DNA of 64,000 nucleotides from an uncultured Lachnospira sp. (GTDB taxonomy: Bacteria; Bacillota; Clostridia; Lachnospirales; Lachnospiraceae): NCBI GenBank assembly GCA_934343805.1, contig CAKRIN010000001.1, forward strand, positions 124,001-188,000, given 5' to 3'. Shown one piece after another: positions 17,916 through 26,579 of this stretch. Below the pieces are notes generated by a model. It searched no databases and was not told the DNA's origin. It saw only the letters and a program-made list of their open reading frames with translations. The position numbers were made by a program, and so were the translations under genes. Numbering within the stretch: the stretch's first letter is position 1; each line of letters starts with the position of its first letter.

Positions 17916-18383
17916 TTAAAACAGGTCAACTCTGCCTGCAACTTTTCCATCAGCTACATAATAGCAGGCATTATCCTGTGGCTTTATGTACAACTTAATA
18001 TCCTTAGCTGTTACCTTCTGTGCCTTAAGGTCTGCCTCCACCTTCTTCATAACGGCAACCTCATCTGTCTGGTTCTCGTTATACTGGATAAACACCTCAG
18101 TCTTAACTTCCTTCTTTGATGCCGCCTTGCTTGCAGTCTTTTTAACTGCTGCCTTGGCTGTTGTAGCTTTCTTAGCTGTTGTCTTGGCAGCTTCTTTAAC
18201 AGTTTCTTTAGCCTCTGCGACCTTAGCCTCTGCTTTTGCTGCTGTCTTCTTAGCTGTTGTCTTGGCAGCACTCTTGGCTGTTGTTGTCTTGGCAGCTGTC
18301 TTAGCTGTTGTCTTCTTGGCAGCTTCTGCTGCCTTTACCTCTGTAGCCTTAACTTCATTTCCAAAAATTGCCTTAGTCTCCAT
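17916..18383 (-). CDS. Ala/Lys/Thr-rich protein with a small C-terminal domain (DUF6465-like)
   Basis: 155 residues. Residues ~15-92 are low complexity, rich in AAKKTTAKT-type repeats like the tails of histone H1-like and PhaF proteins. Residues ~93-155 are a compact domain (KTEVFIQYNENQTDEVAV, DIKLYIKPQDNACYYVADGK, GRVDLF) that I match from memory to DUF6465 of Lachnospiraceae. The basic tail suggests DNA or polyanion binding; the role is not known. The ATG at 18383 has AAGGAGGA. It follows the HPr-like gene by 26 bp and ends at a strong terminator, so these two form the end of a transcript. Confidence 0.75.
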   Translation of the reverse strand: METKAIFGNEVKATEVKAAEAAKKTTAKTAAKTTTAKSAAKTTAKKTAAKAEAKVAEAKETVKEAAKTTAKKATTAKAAVKKTASKAASKKEVKTEVFIQYNENQTDEVAVMKKVEADLKAQKVTAKDIKLYIKPQDNACYYVADGKVAGRVDLF

Positions 18384-18409
18384 GTTCCTATCCTCCTTAA
18401 TTCTTAATA

Positions 18410-18661
18410 CTACTCCCCTGCAAGAAACTTCTTAAGAGTCTCTACTGCTTTATCTGCATCATCGCCTTCTGCTGATATTGTCACAGACATTCCATCCTTT
18501 AATCCAAATGCCATTATCCCCATAAGGCTCTTGGCATTAATATTCTTTCCATCTGATGAAATATCAATATGGCTCTCAAACTGGCATGCGGTCTGTACAA
18601 GCTCCGCTATTGGATTCTTATGTACTTTATCAATGTTAGCAACGTTGATTGTCTCAGTCAT
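18410..18661 (-). CDS. HPr-like protein with altered active site
   Basis: 83 residues, the size of HPr. It aligns with HPr over its length: LVQTACQFESHI, then NAKSLMGIMAFGLKDGMSVTI. The phosphorylatable His is kept (H14), but the invariant Arg two residues later is Asn (VHKNP instead of IHARP). The regulatory Ser46 equivalent (S45 in KSLMG) is present. It may therefore be a poor PTS carrier and more of a regulator, like Crh, which instead lacks the His. A strong promoter lies just upstream. The downstream partner is the Ala/Lys-rich protein. Confidence 0.85.
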   Translation of the reverse strand: MTETINVANIDKVHKNPIAELVQTACQFESHIDISSDGKNINAKSLMGIMAFGLKDGMSVTISAEGDDADKAVETLKKFLAGE

Positions 18662-18705
18662 TACAAATTACACCTTACTTTCGTTAAATTTCAGTTACTT
18701 TTGTA

Positions 18706-18734
18706 AATATACCCTAAGCAAAGATATAAGTCAA
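18706..18734 (-). promoter_or_regulatory. Promoter of the HPr-like gene
   Basis: Minus strand -35 TTGACT (18729-18734), 17-bp spacer, -10 TATATT (18706-18711), about 45 bp before the HPr-like start and just after the last gene of the trp operon. I see no terminator between, so read-through from the trp operon is possible. Confidence 0.8.
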
Positions 18735-18742
18735 CATCTCAT

Positions 18743-19060
18743 TTAGAATTTAATTATTCTGTCCCTGTATCCATCATCATATAACTGCTGCATCTGTATG
18801 TCAAAATCCTCTGATGGTTCGTAGTCATTAAGCAAAGAAATAAGTTTTTTTATCTGTTCATTGCTGCAAGCCTTTTCCTTATACTGTGGCTCAGTGTGCT
18901 GCTTTAATTCTGCAATATTCTTAACATCTTCCTCTTTAGGAATGTCTAATGCACCTGTTACCACTCCTATTGCATAAGCACATTCATAATTGCCTGTCAT
19001 TTTGGCATTGGTAAACTCACATTTACGTGCAAGTGCCTGTTTTGCTAACAAAGGTACCAT
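18743..19060 (-). CDS. Unknown protein at the end of the trp operon
   Basis: 105 residues. Its ATG overlaps the trpA stop codon (TAATG), which shows translational coupling. I do not recognise a family. It is soluble and mixed in charge, with three cysteines (C14, C27 and one near 65), an N-terminal stretch MVPLLAKQALARKCEF and an acidic C-terminal half (NDYEPSEDFD). The position fits either a trpA-associated small protein or an unrelated passenger. It is not trpD. The tight coupling makes it a real gene. Confidence 0.7.
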   Translation of the reverse strand: MVPLLAKQALARKCEFTNAKMTGNYECAYAIGVVTGALDIPKEEDVKNIAELKQHTEPQYKEKACSNEQIKKLISLLNDYEPSEDFDIQMQQLYDDGYRDRIIKF

Positions 19061-19854
19061 TATGCATTAAGCTCCTTTTTAAATGTTGAAACATAATCTG
19101 CCGCAGCTTCTTCTGAATAATTATTAGTCTCAAGAAGCTTGATAAAATGTGAACCTACAATTGCACCATCAATAACATCTTCAAGCGGAGCAACATCTGC
19201 TGCTGTTCTTATTCCGAATCCCATCATAACAGGAATCTTAGATTCTTTCTTAACTTCTGTAAGGTATTCTCTTATCTGTGAATGGAAGTTAGCACCCTTA
19301 CCTGTAACACCCATTTGTGAAACGCAGTATACAAAGCCTCTTGCATTCTCTAAAAGCATTGGAATCCTTCCCTTAGATACAGGAGAAACAAGCTGTATGA
19401 GAATTGGAGAATTATCATTCTCTGCAAGAACTCCATTAATCTCGCCCTGCTCTTCAAATGGGAGATCAGGTATAATAAGTCCGTCTATTCCATTTTCGAT
19501 ACATTTGTTTACGAAGTTCTCAACACCATAATGATATACAGTATTATAGTAAAGCATGAATACAACAGGACTGTTAAGACCAGCTTTTCTCACTTCTCCC
19601 ATCATTGCAAATGTTTTCTCAAGAGAAGCACCATTCTGTATTGCCTTAAATGATGCATCCTGGATTACAGGACCATCTGCAATAGGATCTGAGAATGGAA
19701 CACCTATCTCCATAATATCTATCCCTGCCTTCTCCTGCGCAAACATAAGCTTCTTGGTTGAATCATAATCTGGAAGCCCTGCTGTTGTATATGTAATAAA
19801 TGCCTTCTTTCCTTCTGCCTTAAGTGCTGCGAGTCTTTCTTCTATTCTATTCAT
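19060..19854 (-). CDS. trpA: Tryptophan synthase alpha chain
   Basis: 264 residues. It has the TrpA barrel signatures: GVPFSDPIADGPVIQ (with the catalytic Asp), DGLIIPDLPFEEQGE, and GFVYCVSQMGVTGKG (the flexible loop). It cleaves indole-3-glycerol phosphate to indole and glyceraldehyde 3-phosphate and passes indole to TrpB. The catalytic Glu would be in the N-terminal segment DIMEIGVPFSD. The start overlaps the trpB stop region, so the chains are likely made in equal amounts. It is the last recognised enzyme of the operon. Confidence 0.97.
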   Translation of the reverse strand: MNRIEERLAALKAEGKKAFITYTTAGLPDYDSTKKLMFAQEKAGIDIMEIGVPFSDPIADGPVIQDASFKAIQNGASLEKTFAMMGEVRKAGLNSPVVFMLYYNTVYHYGVENFVNKCIENGIDGLIIPDLPFEEQGEINGVLAENDNSPILIQLVSPVSKGRIPMLLENARGFVYCVSQMGVTGKGANFHSQIREYLTEVKKESKIPVMMGFGIRTAADVAPLEDVIDGAIVGSHFIKLLETNNYSEEAAADYVSTFKKELNA

Positions 19855-21041
19855 TACTTGTTAGTCTCCTCTCCGTTAAGATATTTCTGAACTGTATTAA
19901 CATCCTTGTCACCACGGCCTGAAAGACACATAACGATTGTCTTTCCTTTATATTCACCCTGTGCCATTTTAAATACATGTGCAAGTGCATGTGCACTCTC
20001 AATAGCTGGAATAATACCTTCCATCTTGCAAAGTTCCATAAGTGCATCCATGCATTCCTTATCTGTTACTGAAACATATTTAGCTCTTCCTGAATCTCTT
20101 AAGTAGGCATGTTCTGGTCCAACACCAGGATAATCAAGACCTGCTGAAATAGAATGAGCAAGCTGGATATTACCGATTTCATCCTGTAAAAGATATGTCT
20201 TCATTCCATGAAGAACACCAACCTGTCCAAGTGCCATTGCTGATGCATGCTTTCCTGTCTCAACTCCCAGACCACCTGCCTCAACTCCGATAAGATCAAC
20301 ATCCTTATCATCAATAAAATCTGCAAACATTCCGATTGAGTTAGAACCACCTCCAACACAAGCAACTACAGCGTCTGGAAGCTTGCCAGTCTTTTCAAGG
20401 ATCTGCTTTCTTGCCTCTGTACTGATAATTCTCTGGAACTCCTTAACCATTCTTGGATATGGATGTGGACCTACAGCAGAACCAATTATGTAAAATGTAT
20501 CCTCTGCCTTTTCAGCCCATGTTCTGATAGCCTCATTTGTTGCATCTTTTAAAGTTGAACTTCCTGTTGTTACAGGCTGAACCTTCGCACCAAGCATCTC
20601 CATTCTGAACACATTAAGTTTCTGTCTTTCAATATCCTCAGCACCCATGAAGACTGTACACTCCATATTAAAAAGTGCTGCACCTGTCGCTGTCGCAACT
20701 CCATGCTGCCCTGCGCCTGTCTCTGCTATAACCTTAGTCTTACCCATTCTCTTTGCAAGAAGAATCTGTCCAATAACATTATTAATCTTGTGTGCTCCTG
20801 TATGGTTAAGATCTTCTCTCTTAAGATAAATATCCGCACCATATTTTTCACTTATTCTTTCCGCGTAATAAAGAGGTGTTTCTCTTCCAACGTACTCTTT
20901 AAGATAGTACATATAATCTTTAATAAACTGTGGGTCTTTAATTGCCTCATCAAATGCTTTCTCAAGTTCTGCCAGCGTATTCATAAGTGACTCTGATACA
21001 TACTGTCCTCCGAACTGTCCATAATACTTGCTTTCTGCCAT
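19854..21041 (-). CDS. trpB: Tryptophan synthase beta chain
   Basis: 395 residues. It begins [16 protein letters not shown] and has the PLP lysine in [15 protein letters not shown], followed by [16 protein letters not shown] and the phosphate-binding [12 protein letters not shown]. It joins indole and serine to make tryptophan. Length and motifs match the TrpB1 type that pairs with TrpA. The ATG at 21041 has AGAGGT upstream. It lies between trpF and trpA in the usual order. Confidence 0.98.
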   Translation of the reverse strand: MAESKYYGQFGGQYVSESLMNTLAELEKAFDEAIKDPQFIKDYMYYLKEYVGRETPLYYAERISEKYGADIYLKREDLNHTGAHKINNVIGQILLAKRMGKTKVIAETGAGQHGVATATGAALFNMECTVFMGAEDIERQKLNVFRMEMLGAKVQPVTTGSSTLKDATNEAIRTWAEKAEDTFYIIGSAVGPHPYPRMVKEFQRIISTEARKQILEKTGKLPDAVVACVGGGSNSIGMFADFIDDKDVDLIGVEAGGLGVETGKHASAMALGQVGVLHGMKTYLLQDEIGNIQLAHSISAGLDYPGVGPEHAYLRDSGRAKYVSVTDKECMDALMELCKMEGIIPAIESAHALAHVFKMAQGEYKGKTIVMCLSGRGDKDVNTVQKYLNGEETNK

Positions 21042-21061
21042 TTTTTCTTTACCTCTTTTTC

Positions 21062-21718
21062 TTAATATTTTGCATTCTGTATAAATATTTTTACCTTATT
21101 CCCATCTTTTCCTTTAACTGATGTATTATCATACTCAACACCTGAACTTATATCAACAACATCCGGCTTAACAGCCTCTATCGCGCTCCTGACGTTGTCT
21201 GGTGTAAGTCCTCCTGCAAGGAACAGCTTCTTATCACCACAGTCAGCTTTTCCAAGACTGTTCCAGTCAAATGTCTTCCCACTTCCCGGAACTCCTGCAT
21301 CAAAAAGCAATCCCTTTACTTTACTCCGGCTTCGCCATCGCTTAGTCTCCATATAGATATCATCATCTGACTGTTGCTTAATATTAACCGCCTTTATAAT
21401 ACCAATATTGCACATATTATACACATCTTCAGATAAATCTCCATGAATCTGTATATAATCAAATCCCGCCTTCTGTATTGCATCAAGCTGTGATGCATCA
21501 GGAGATATAACAACTGCAACAGTTTTAATGTCCGATTTTTTCAATCTTGTAACAAGCGTTTGTGCCAATGCAACATCAATATTACGTCTGCTTTTGGGAT
21601 AATATAATACCATACCCGCATAATCAGCACCATATTTTTCAAGAAGCTGTGCATCTGCCTCGCTTGTAAGTCCACATATCTTGACTTCTGTCAAAGATTT
21701 ATTTTCTTGCTTCATCAT
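21062..21718 (-). CDS. trpF: Phosphoribosylanthranilate isomerase
   Basis: 218 residues. [26 protein letters not shown] is the typical N-terminus with the catalytic Cys. [30 protein letters not shown] and [12 protein letters not shown] with the later VDISSGVE complete the barrel. It isomerises phosphoribosylanthranilate in step four of the pathway. Two adjacent ATG codons follow AGAGGT and overlap the end of trpC by about 20 bp. A short basic stretch (KRWRSRSK) is unusual but lies in a loop. Confidence 0.95.
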   Translation of the reverse strand: MMKQENKSLTEVKICGLTSEADAQLLEKYGADYAGMVLYYPKSRRNIDVALAQTLVTRLKKSDIKTVAVVISPDASQLDAIQKAGFDYIQIHGDLSEDVYNMCNIGIIKAVNIKQQSDDDIYMETKRWRSRSKVKGLLFDAGVPGSGKTFDWNSLGKADCGDKKLFLAGGLTPDNVRSAIEAVKPDVVDISSGVEYDNTSVKGKDGNKVKIFIQNAKY

Positions 21719-22505
21719 ATACCTCTTTAAATTCCGATATCAGCTCTTCTGGCTTAGGCGCTTCCATAAGTACTGTTCCTATAAGAAGTGCATCTGCACC
21801 GCTCTTTGCAAGAATCTTGACATCATCTGTGCCTGCAACACCGCTTTCTGAAACAAGAATCTTTCCTGATTTTCTCATATCAGAAGTAACCATACTGCTA
21901 AGCTTTCTTGTAGTTTCAAGATCAACCTCAAATGTCTTCAGATTACGATTATTAATCCCTATAATCTTAACATCCAGATTTAACATTCTTTTCATTTCTT
22001 CTTCATCGTGGACTTCACATAAGACATCAAGGCCTAAGCTGTATGCAAGATCGTATAATTTCTTAAACTGTTCATCATCAAGAATAGCTGCTATAAGAAG
22101 GATTGCATCTGCACCTATAACCTTAGCTTCATATACCTGATATGGATCAATTATGAAATCCTTTCTTATAATTGGAAGGTCTGTCATACTCCTTATCTGC
22201 TTAAGATAATCTGTGCTTCCGTTAAAATGGTCTTCCTCTGTAAGACACGAAATCGCGTCAGCACTCTTTCCATACTGCTGTATTCTGTCTTCTAAGGAAA
22301 TCTTATTATCCATCTTTCCATGGCTTGGAGATGCCTTCTTGAACTCGCTTATAATTGAAAGTCCGTCCTTTGCAAGTGCATCATAGAAGCTGATTGATGT
22401 TCTTTCGCTCTCTTTCGCAAGCCTAATCATCTCTTCTTCGCTTACTCTGCTCTTATGCTCTGGAAGTCTTTTTAACTTATCCTGTACAATAACATCTAAT
22501 ATCAT
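21699..22505 (-). CDS. trpC: Indole-3-glycerol-phosphate synthase
   Basis: 268 residues. Motifs of IGPS are in order: ISEFKKASPSHGKMD (catalytic Lys), DAISCLTEEDHFNGS, PIIRKDFIIDPYQVYEA, ILLIAAILDD, LCEVHDEEEM, IIGINNRNLKTFEVD, and LVSESGVAGTDDVKIL. It closes the indole ring in step five. The start overlaps the trpG stop by one base. In most relatives trpD would stand between trpG and this gene; here it does not. Confidence 0.97.
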   Translation of the reverse strand: MILDVIVQDKLKRLPEHKSRVSEEEMIRLAKESERTSISFYDALAKDGLSIISEFKKASPSHGKMDNKISLEDRIQQYGKSADAISCLTEEDHFNGSTDYLKQIRSMTDLPIIRKDFIIDPYQVYEAKVIGADAILLIAAILDDEQFKKLYDLAYSLGLDVLCEVHDEEEMKRMLNLDVKIIGINNRNLKTFEVDLETTRKLSSMVTSDMRKSGKILVSESGVAGTDDVKILAKSGADALLIGTVLMEAPKPEELISEFKEVYDEARK

Positions 22506-23074
22506 TAAATCACCCCATTAACAAAATTCTCTATCATTCTCTTGCCATGCTCTGTATATATTGACTCTGGATGAAACTGCAATCCGACTACTGGATAATC
22601 TTTATGTCTTACCGCCATAATCTCTCCATCATCAGTCTTGGCAATAACTTTTAAATCTTCTGGAAGAGTTTCTTCAATTATAGCCAGTGAATGATATCTT
22701 GCAACCTTTACTGGTGAATCAAGTCCTGTAAATATTCCTTCGCCATCATGATATATCTCTGACTGCTTTCCATGCATAATATTCTTGGCGTATGAAACAG
22801 TTGCTCCAAATGCCTCTCCTATACACTGATGTCCTAAACATATGCCAAGTATTGGCTTCTTCCCTGTAAAATGCTTTATTACGTCAACACATATTCCAGC
22901 CTCTTTAGGACTTTTAGGTCCCGGCGATACAACAATTGATTCAGGATTAAGTTCCTCTATCTCTTCTATTGTTATCTTATCGTTTCTTACAACCTTTATA
23001 TCACTGTTAAATATTCCAATAAACTGATACAGGTTATATGTAAATGAATCATAGTTATCAATCAGCAGAATCAT
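22505..23074 (-). CDS. trpG: Anthranilate synthase glutaminase subunit
   Basis: 189 residues. It is a stand-alone class I glutaminase: [27 protein letters not shown], the nucleophile in GICLGHQCIGEAFGA, and the His-Glu pair in LQFHPESIYTEHG. It supplies ammonia to TrpE and in many organisms also serves PabB for folate. It is not fused to a TrpD domain. The start overlaps the trpE stop by 4 bp (ATGA), which fits equal synthesis of the two subunits. Confidence 0.95.
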   Translation of the reverse strand: MILLIDNYDSFTYNLYQFIGIFNSDIKVVRNDKITIEEIEELNPESIVVSPGPKSPKEAGICVDVIKHFTGKKPILGICLGHQCIGEAFGATVSYAKNIMHGKQSEIYHDGEGIFTGLDSPVKVARYHSLAIIEETLPEDLKVIAKTDDGEIMAVRHKDYPVVGLQFHPESIYTEHGKRMIENFVNGVI

Positions 23075-24489
23075 AAATGTTCCTCCTTAACAAGTGTCTT
23101 GGCAAGTGCCATTACTTTATTGCAGCACTCCTGATATTCCATCTCAGGCTTTGAATCAGCAACAATACCGGCACCTGCCTGAAGATAAACTTTGTTGCCC
23201 TTCTTAATCATGGTTCTGATTGTAATACAGAAGTTCATATTGCCGCCAAAATCAAGATATCCTGTAGCACCGCCATATAGTCCTCTTCTTACCGTTTCAA
23301 GCTCATCTATAATCTCCATTGCTCTTATCTTAGGTGCTCCACTTAATGTTCCGGCAGGAAGAAATGATGACACAAGATCAAGTGGATGATACTCTCCATT
23401 CTTTCTTCCCTCAACAAGTGAAACAATATGCATAACATGTGAATATCTCTGAACGTTCATAAACTGATCAACCTTTACGGTTCCTATCTCACTTATCTTT
23501 CCCATATCATTACGGGCAAGGTCAACCAGCATTACATGCTCAGCTCTTTCCTTCTCATCTGCAAGAAGTTCTTCCTCTAAAGCAATATCCTGTTCCTTAG
23601 TTGCTCCTCTTTTTCTTGTTCCTGCAATAGGACATGTATATACGCGATTATCTGACTGTTTTACAATCATTTCCGGGGAACTTCCTATAATCTCAAAGTC
23701 TCCAAAATTGAAATAATACATATATGGTGATGGGTTAAGTTCTCTTAACTTCTCATACAGATTAAAACCACTCTGCCCTGTATGTACCGTCCATCTTTGT
23801 GAAAGCACTGTCTGGAATATATGTCCTTCTTTAATGTAATCCTTAATCTTATTAACCTTCTCGCTATACTCCTCAAGAGTGTCCGATTTCTTCAATATCA
23901 CACCATCCAGTGTCATGTCAGGTTTATCATCTTTATATTTATCAACGCCTTCTCTTGCAGTCTTTATAAGTTCATCTGCTTCCTTTAAAGCATTTATCCT
24001 GCCTTCCTGTGAATCCTCGCCAAGTACAACCGCTGTAAATGTTTCTGCTGTATGATTAATAGCAATGAACTTGTCTGCAAGCATAAGCTGTATTGTCTCA
24101 ATTCCTATCTCATCAGGATTATCATCTGGAAGTACCTCTGTATATCTTATATAGTCATATCCTAAGCTCCCTACAAGACCTCCGATAAAATCAAGTTCTC
24201 CTGGTTCCTTTACTATCTCAAATTCATCAAAATATTCTTTGAGTTTTACAAGAGGATTCCCCTCTCTTACTTCCTTACTGCCATCTTTTCGTGTAATAAC
24301 AAGACTGTTCTTATCTGACTGGATTATCTCATTAGGTTCAACTCCCATAAATGTATACTGACCACTCTCTTTGTCAGTTCCTTCAAGAAGAAATCCTTTC
24401 TTCTGGATTCCAAGGCCTTTGTAAAGTTCAATAGCTTTCTCATTAACAATACTTACTGTCTTTTTATAAGCTCTTAATCTCCTCTTCAT
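23071..24489 (-). CDS. trpE: Anthranilate synthase component I
   Basis: 472 residues. The chorismate-binding C-terminal half has [50 protein letters not shown] and [18 protein letters not shown]. The N-terminal tryptophan-binding element reads LLEG (34-37) where TrpE proteins normally have LLES, so feedback inhibition may be altered. It converts chorismate and ammonia to anthranilate with TrpG. It is the first gene behind the Trp T-box. The GGAGGA site is rather far (13 bp) from the ATG. Confidence 0.95.
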   Translation of the reverse strand: MKRRLRAYKKTVSIVNEKAIELYKGLGIQKKGFLLEGTDKESGQYTFMGVEPNEIIQSDKNSLVITRKDGSKEVREGNPLVKLKEYFDEFEIVKEPGELDFIGGLVGSLGYDYIRYTEVLPDDNPDEIGIETIQLMLADKFIAINHTAETFTAVVLGEDSQEGRINALKEADELIKTAREGVDKYKDDKPDMTLDGVILKKSDTLEEYSEKVNKIKDYIKEGHIFQTVLSQRWTVHTGQSGFNLYEKLRELNPSPYMYYFNFGDFEIIGSSPEMIVKQSDNRVYTCPIAGTRKRGATKEQDIALEEELLADEKERAEHVMLVDLARNDMGKISEIGTVKVDQFMNVQRYSHVMHIVSLVEGRKNGEYHPLDLVSSFLPAGTLSGAPKIRAMEIIDELETVRRGLYGGATGYLDFGGNMNFCITIRTMIKKGNKVYLQAGAGIVADSKPEMEYQECCNKVMALAKTLVKEEHL

Positions 24490-24537
24490 ATTATCTCTTC
24501 GTCCTCCGTTGTTTATTACCTGCGCTCTCTGCTCTAT

Positions 24538-24574
24538 ATTTTTTGTAAGCCAAGTCTCACTGCTTACAAAAAAT
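24538..24574 (-). promoter_or_regulatory. Second inverted repeat between the Trp T-box terminator and trpE
   Basis: Perfect 13-bp arms (24538-24550 and 24562-24574) with an 11-nt loop. The 5' arm on the minus strand contains the T-run of the T-box terminator and the 3' arm an A-run. In read-through RNA the U-run would be paired. No ordinary terminator tail follows. A role in stability or in a second regulatory step is possible. Confidence 0.6.
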
Positions 24575-24921
24575 CCCTGACCAGCATCTGTTGTTCTACA
24601 GATTCTGGTCAGGGACGAATTATCGTGGTGCCACCCTTGTTTATGAACATAATCATACTTTATTCACAGGCTTTCTGCTAATAAAAAAGGTGACATTCCT
24701 TACCGGATATGCCACCTGTATGCTCAACTCATTATCAGATACATTAATATATATCCTTCCCCTGTAACGCGAGGCCGCGTCGTAAACTACTATTAATTCA
24801 TCTACGCATCTCACAAACCCATTCCTTACGGCTCTCCATGCTGACTTTCCACCGTCGCCAGCTCTCTGTGATGTACCTTCCGAAAGTACTCTTTTGATCA
24901 TCGACTTTAAATATTCAACTG
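24569..24921 (-). promoter_or_regulatory. T-box leader of the trp operon (tRNA-Trp responsive)
   Basis: The T-box sequence AAGGGTGGCACCACG lies at 24624-24638 on the minus strand. The terminator stem CCCTGACCAG/CTGGTCAGGG (24575-24614) and six T follow. Upstream are AGAGTAC, ACAGAGAGCTGG and GGAATGGGTTTGTGAG, where TGG at 24819-24821 sits at the specifier position (Trp). Uncharged tRNA-Trp should allow transcription of trpE and the genes behind it. Confidence 0.93.
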
Positions 24922-24927
24922 ACACCT

Positions 24928-24956
24928 ATAATAACACTGTGTTTATTGCACGTCAA
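24928..24956 (-). promoter_or_regulatory. Promoter of the trp operon
   Basis: Minus strand -35 TTGACG (24951-24956), 17-bp spacer, -10 TATTAT (24928-24933). Start of transcription would fall about 7 bp downstream, right at the T-box leader. Confidence 0.85.
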
Positions 24957-25056
24957 GCGAATTTTCCAATCTTTTCTTCTCTTTCTTTGATTCTATGACA
25001 TGCCTTACTGCCATGACTGGATGATAAAATATCATTCTCGGACTGAAAAATCGCAT
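24943..25056 (-). CDS. Possible 37-residue basic protein
   Basis: ATG at 25056, TAA at 24943. The product begins MRFFSPRMIFYHPVMAV and ends in a lysine/glutamate-rich stretch (ESKKEKKRLENS). It starts 4 bp after the HAD gene stop, with AAGG close by and AGGAG further back, so it could be translated by coupling. Its 3' end overlaps the -35 box of the trp promoter. I know no homologue; it could be chance. Confidence 0.3.
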   Translation of the reverse strand: MRFFSPRMIFYHPVMAVRHVIESKKEKKRLENSLDVQ

Positions 25057-25060
25057 AACC

Positions 25061-25699
25061 TTATAAAATCTCCTGCAGTTCAGAAAACGTGTTTATTCTG
25101 GCAACATATCTGTCATCATCAACTTTTCCAAAACCATATGCCGCATATATAAAATCAATGCCTGCATCTTCTGCCGACTTTGCATCGCCTGCCGTATCAC
25201 CTACATAAACAGGATTTTTCAAATCATTTCTTTCTATAAGTATCTTATTGCTTTCTCCTTTTGGCAGAAATGTTCTGCCCCAGCATTCTGTATCTTTGAA
25301 AAAATCAGACATAAGATGTGCCGTAAGAAAACTTTCTATATAACCATCCTGACAGTTGCTCACAATAAACAAAGGGTACTTTCTGCTTAATTCATATAAT
25401 GTGTCTGCCAGCCGGGGATAAAGAACCCCTCCTTTTTCTGCCAGATACCCATTCTCAAATGTACATAATTCATCCATCAGAGTATTTCTTGTTATCTCCC
25501 GTTCATCTGGAAACAGTCTGGCCGCTATGTCATACATTGGAAGTCCCATACAGTCATTAAGATCATTTTCTGTTATTGGTGCTCTGTGAATTTCCGGATG
25601 ATTGGATAGAATTATATTCCATGCCTCACATATTGGTTTTCTGGTGTCCCACATCGTACCATCCAGGTCAAATATTATTCCATCATATTTCTTAAGCAT
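25061..25699 (-). CDS. HAD-superfamily phosphatase
   Basis: 212 residues from the ATG at 25699, which has GGAGG 6 bp upstream. The longer reading from 25732 lies within the upstream TPR gene. Motifs: IIFDLDGTMWDTRKP (nucleophile), LFIVSNCQDGY (motif II), PKGESNKILIERN (motif III Lys) and VYVGDTAGDAKSAEDAG (motif IV). The helical cap between I and II puts it in the Gph/PgmB branch. As the last enzyme of the GPH-transporter operon it may act on a sugar phosphate, but this is inferred from position only. Confidence 0.87.
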   Translation of the reverse strand: MLKKYDGIIFDLDGTMWDTRKPICEAWNIILSNHPEIHRAPITENDLNDCMGLPMYDIAARLFPDEREITRNTLMDELCTFENGYLAEKGGVLYPRLADTLYELSRKYPLFIVSNCQDGYIESFLTAHLMSDFFKDTECWGRTFLPKGESNKILIERNDLKNPVYVGDTAGDAKSAEDAGIDFIYAAYGFGKVDDDRYVARINTFSELQEIL

Positions 25700-26579
25700 T
25701 ATTAACCTCCAGATCCTTGTCAAGTTCTTCAAGCAAATTGCCTAACTGCTTCTCCTGTGTTATATCGTAAACAATTGAAAAGCAGTCTCTTGCCAGCCTG
25801 TAATCCTTATCATTCATCATAAGTTCACCAACCCTGTATATTATTCCAATCGTCTTGGAATCAGGTCCGGGTTCAACTCCAATCTTATCAAGAATAGTCT
25901 GCATTTCTTTAACCGAATACTGCGGTGTCTTATCATTGAGAGCCTGCTCAAGATATTTAAGTTCATTATCAGCATTATCTGTCTTGTAATATATATTACT
26001 GTATGTGTAACACACTCTTGCTGCCTCAGTATTATACCCAGCAACATAATAAAATCCCATATTTCTGTAATATCTCGCCATTGTTGCCCGGCTGCAGCAG
26101 AATTTGTATGCCTGTTTCGTAATATCCAGATATCGTGATAACATATTGAGGTTCTTATAACATTCAGCTAATCCAAGATAAGAATCAAGATCAACCGGAT
26201 TCCAGCATATAGCCTTTTTAAACGCATCCTCTGCTCTTCTGTACTTAGACAATTTCAGGCACAGATTACCATACGTTCTATAATATTCCCCAACAGGAAG
26301 CTCAGTACATAACACATCTGTCTCCGGTTCAAAATAGCATGCATATACATAATACTCCATGACATGATTAAGACTTATATATATTGGTCTACCATCCATG
26401 TCCGATTTGTTCACAGATGTATCTTCTACTCTTCCTGCTTTTCTCTCATCTGCACATTCTTCTATTCTTTCAAGTATTGCGGATAATATATCTGCAGACT
26501 TTTCATAATCTCCCGAATTAAATATTTTCTCATAATCTGCAAATCTGTCCTTAACATCTGCTAACTTTTTGTAATCCAT
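25692..26579 (-). CDS. TPR-repeat protein
   Basis: 295 residues, soluble. Helical repeats are visible, such as YRTYGNLCLKLSKYRRAEDAFKKAI followed by LDSYLGLAECYKNLNMLSRYLDI, typical of tetratricopeptide repeats at about 100-240. N-terminal residues ~1-50 (GDYEKSADILSAILERIEE) form another repeat. Such proteins act as binding scaffolds; the partner is unknown. The start overlaps the stop of the GH13 gene, and the stop overlaps the HAD gene, so the three are translated from one message. Confidence 0.8.
   Translation of the reverse strand: MDYKKLADVKDRFADYEKIFNSGDYEKSADILSAILERIEECADERKAGRVEDTSVNKSDMDGRPIYISLNHVMEYYVYACYFEPETDVLCTELPVGEYYRTYGNLCLKLSKYRRAEDAFKKAICWNPVDLDSYLGLAECYKNLNMLSRYLDITKQAYKFCCSRATMARYYRNMGFYYVAGYNTEAARVCYTYSNIYYKTDNADNELKYLEQALNDKTPQYSVKEMQTILDKIGVEPGPDSKTIGIIYRVGELMMNDKDYRLARDCFSIVYDITQEKQLGNLLEELDKDLEVNNA

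Noticed and set aside
24653..24925. 90-residue open frame upstream of trpE
   Set aside because: It lies wholly in the Trp T-box leader, whose Stem I, specifier and T-box sequence explain the region.
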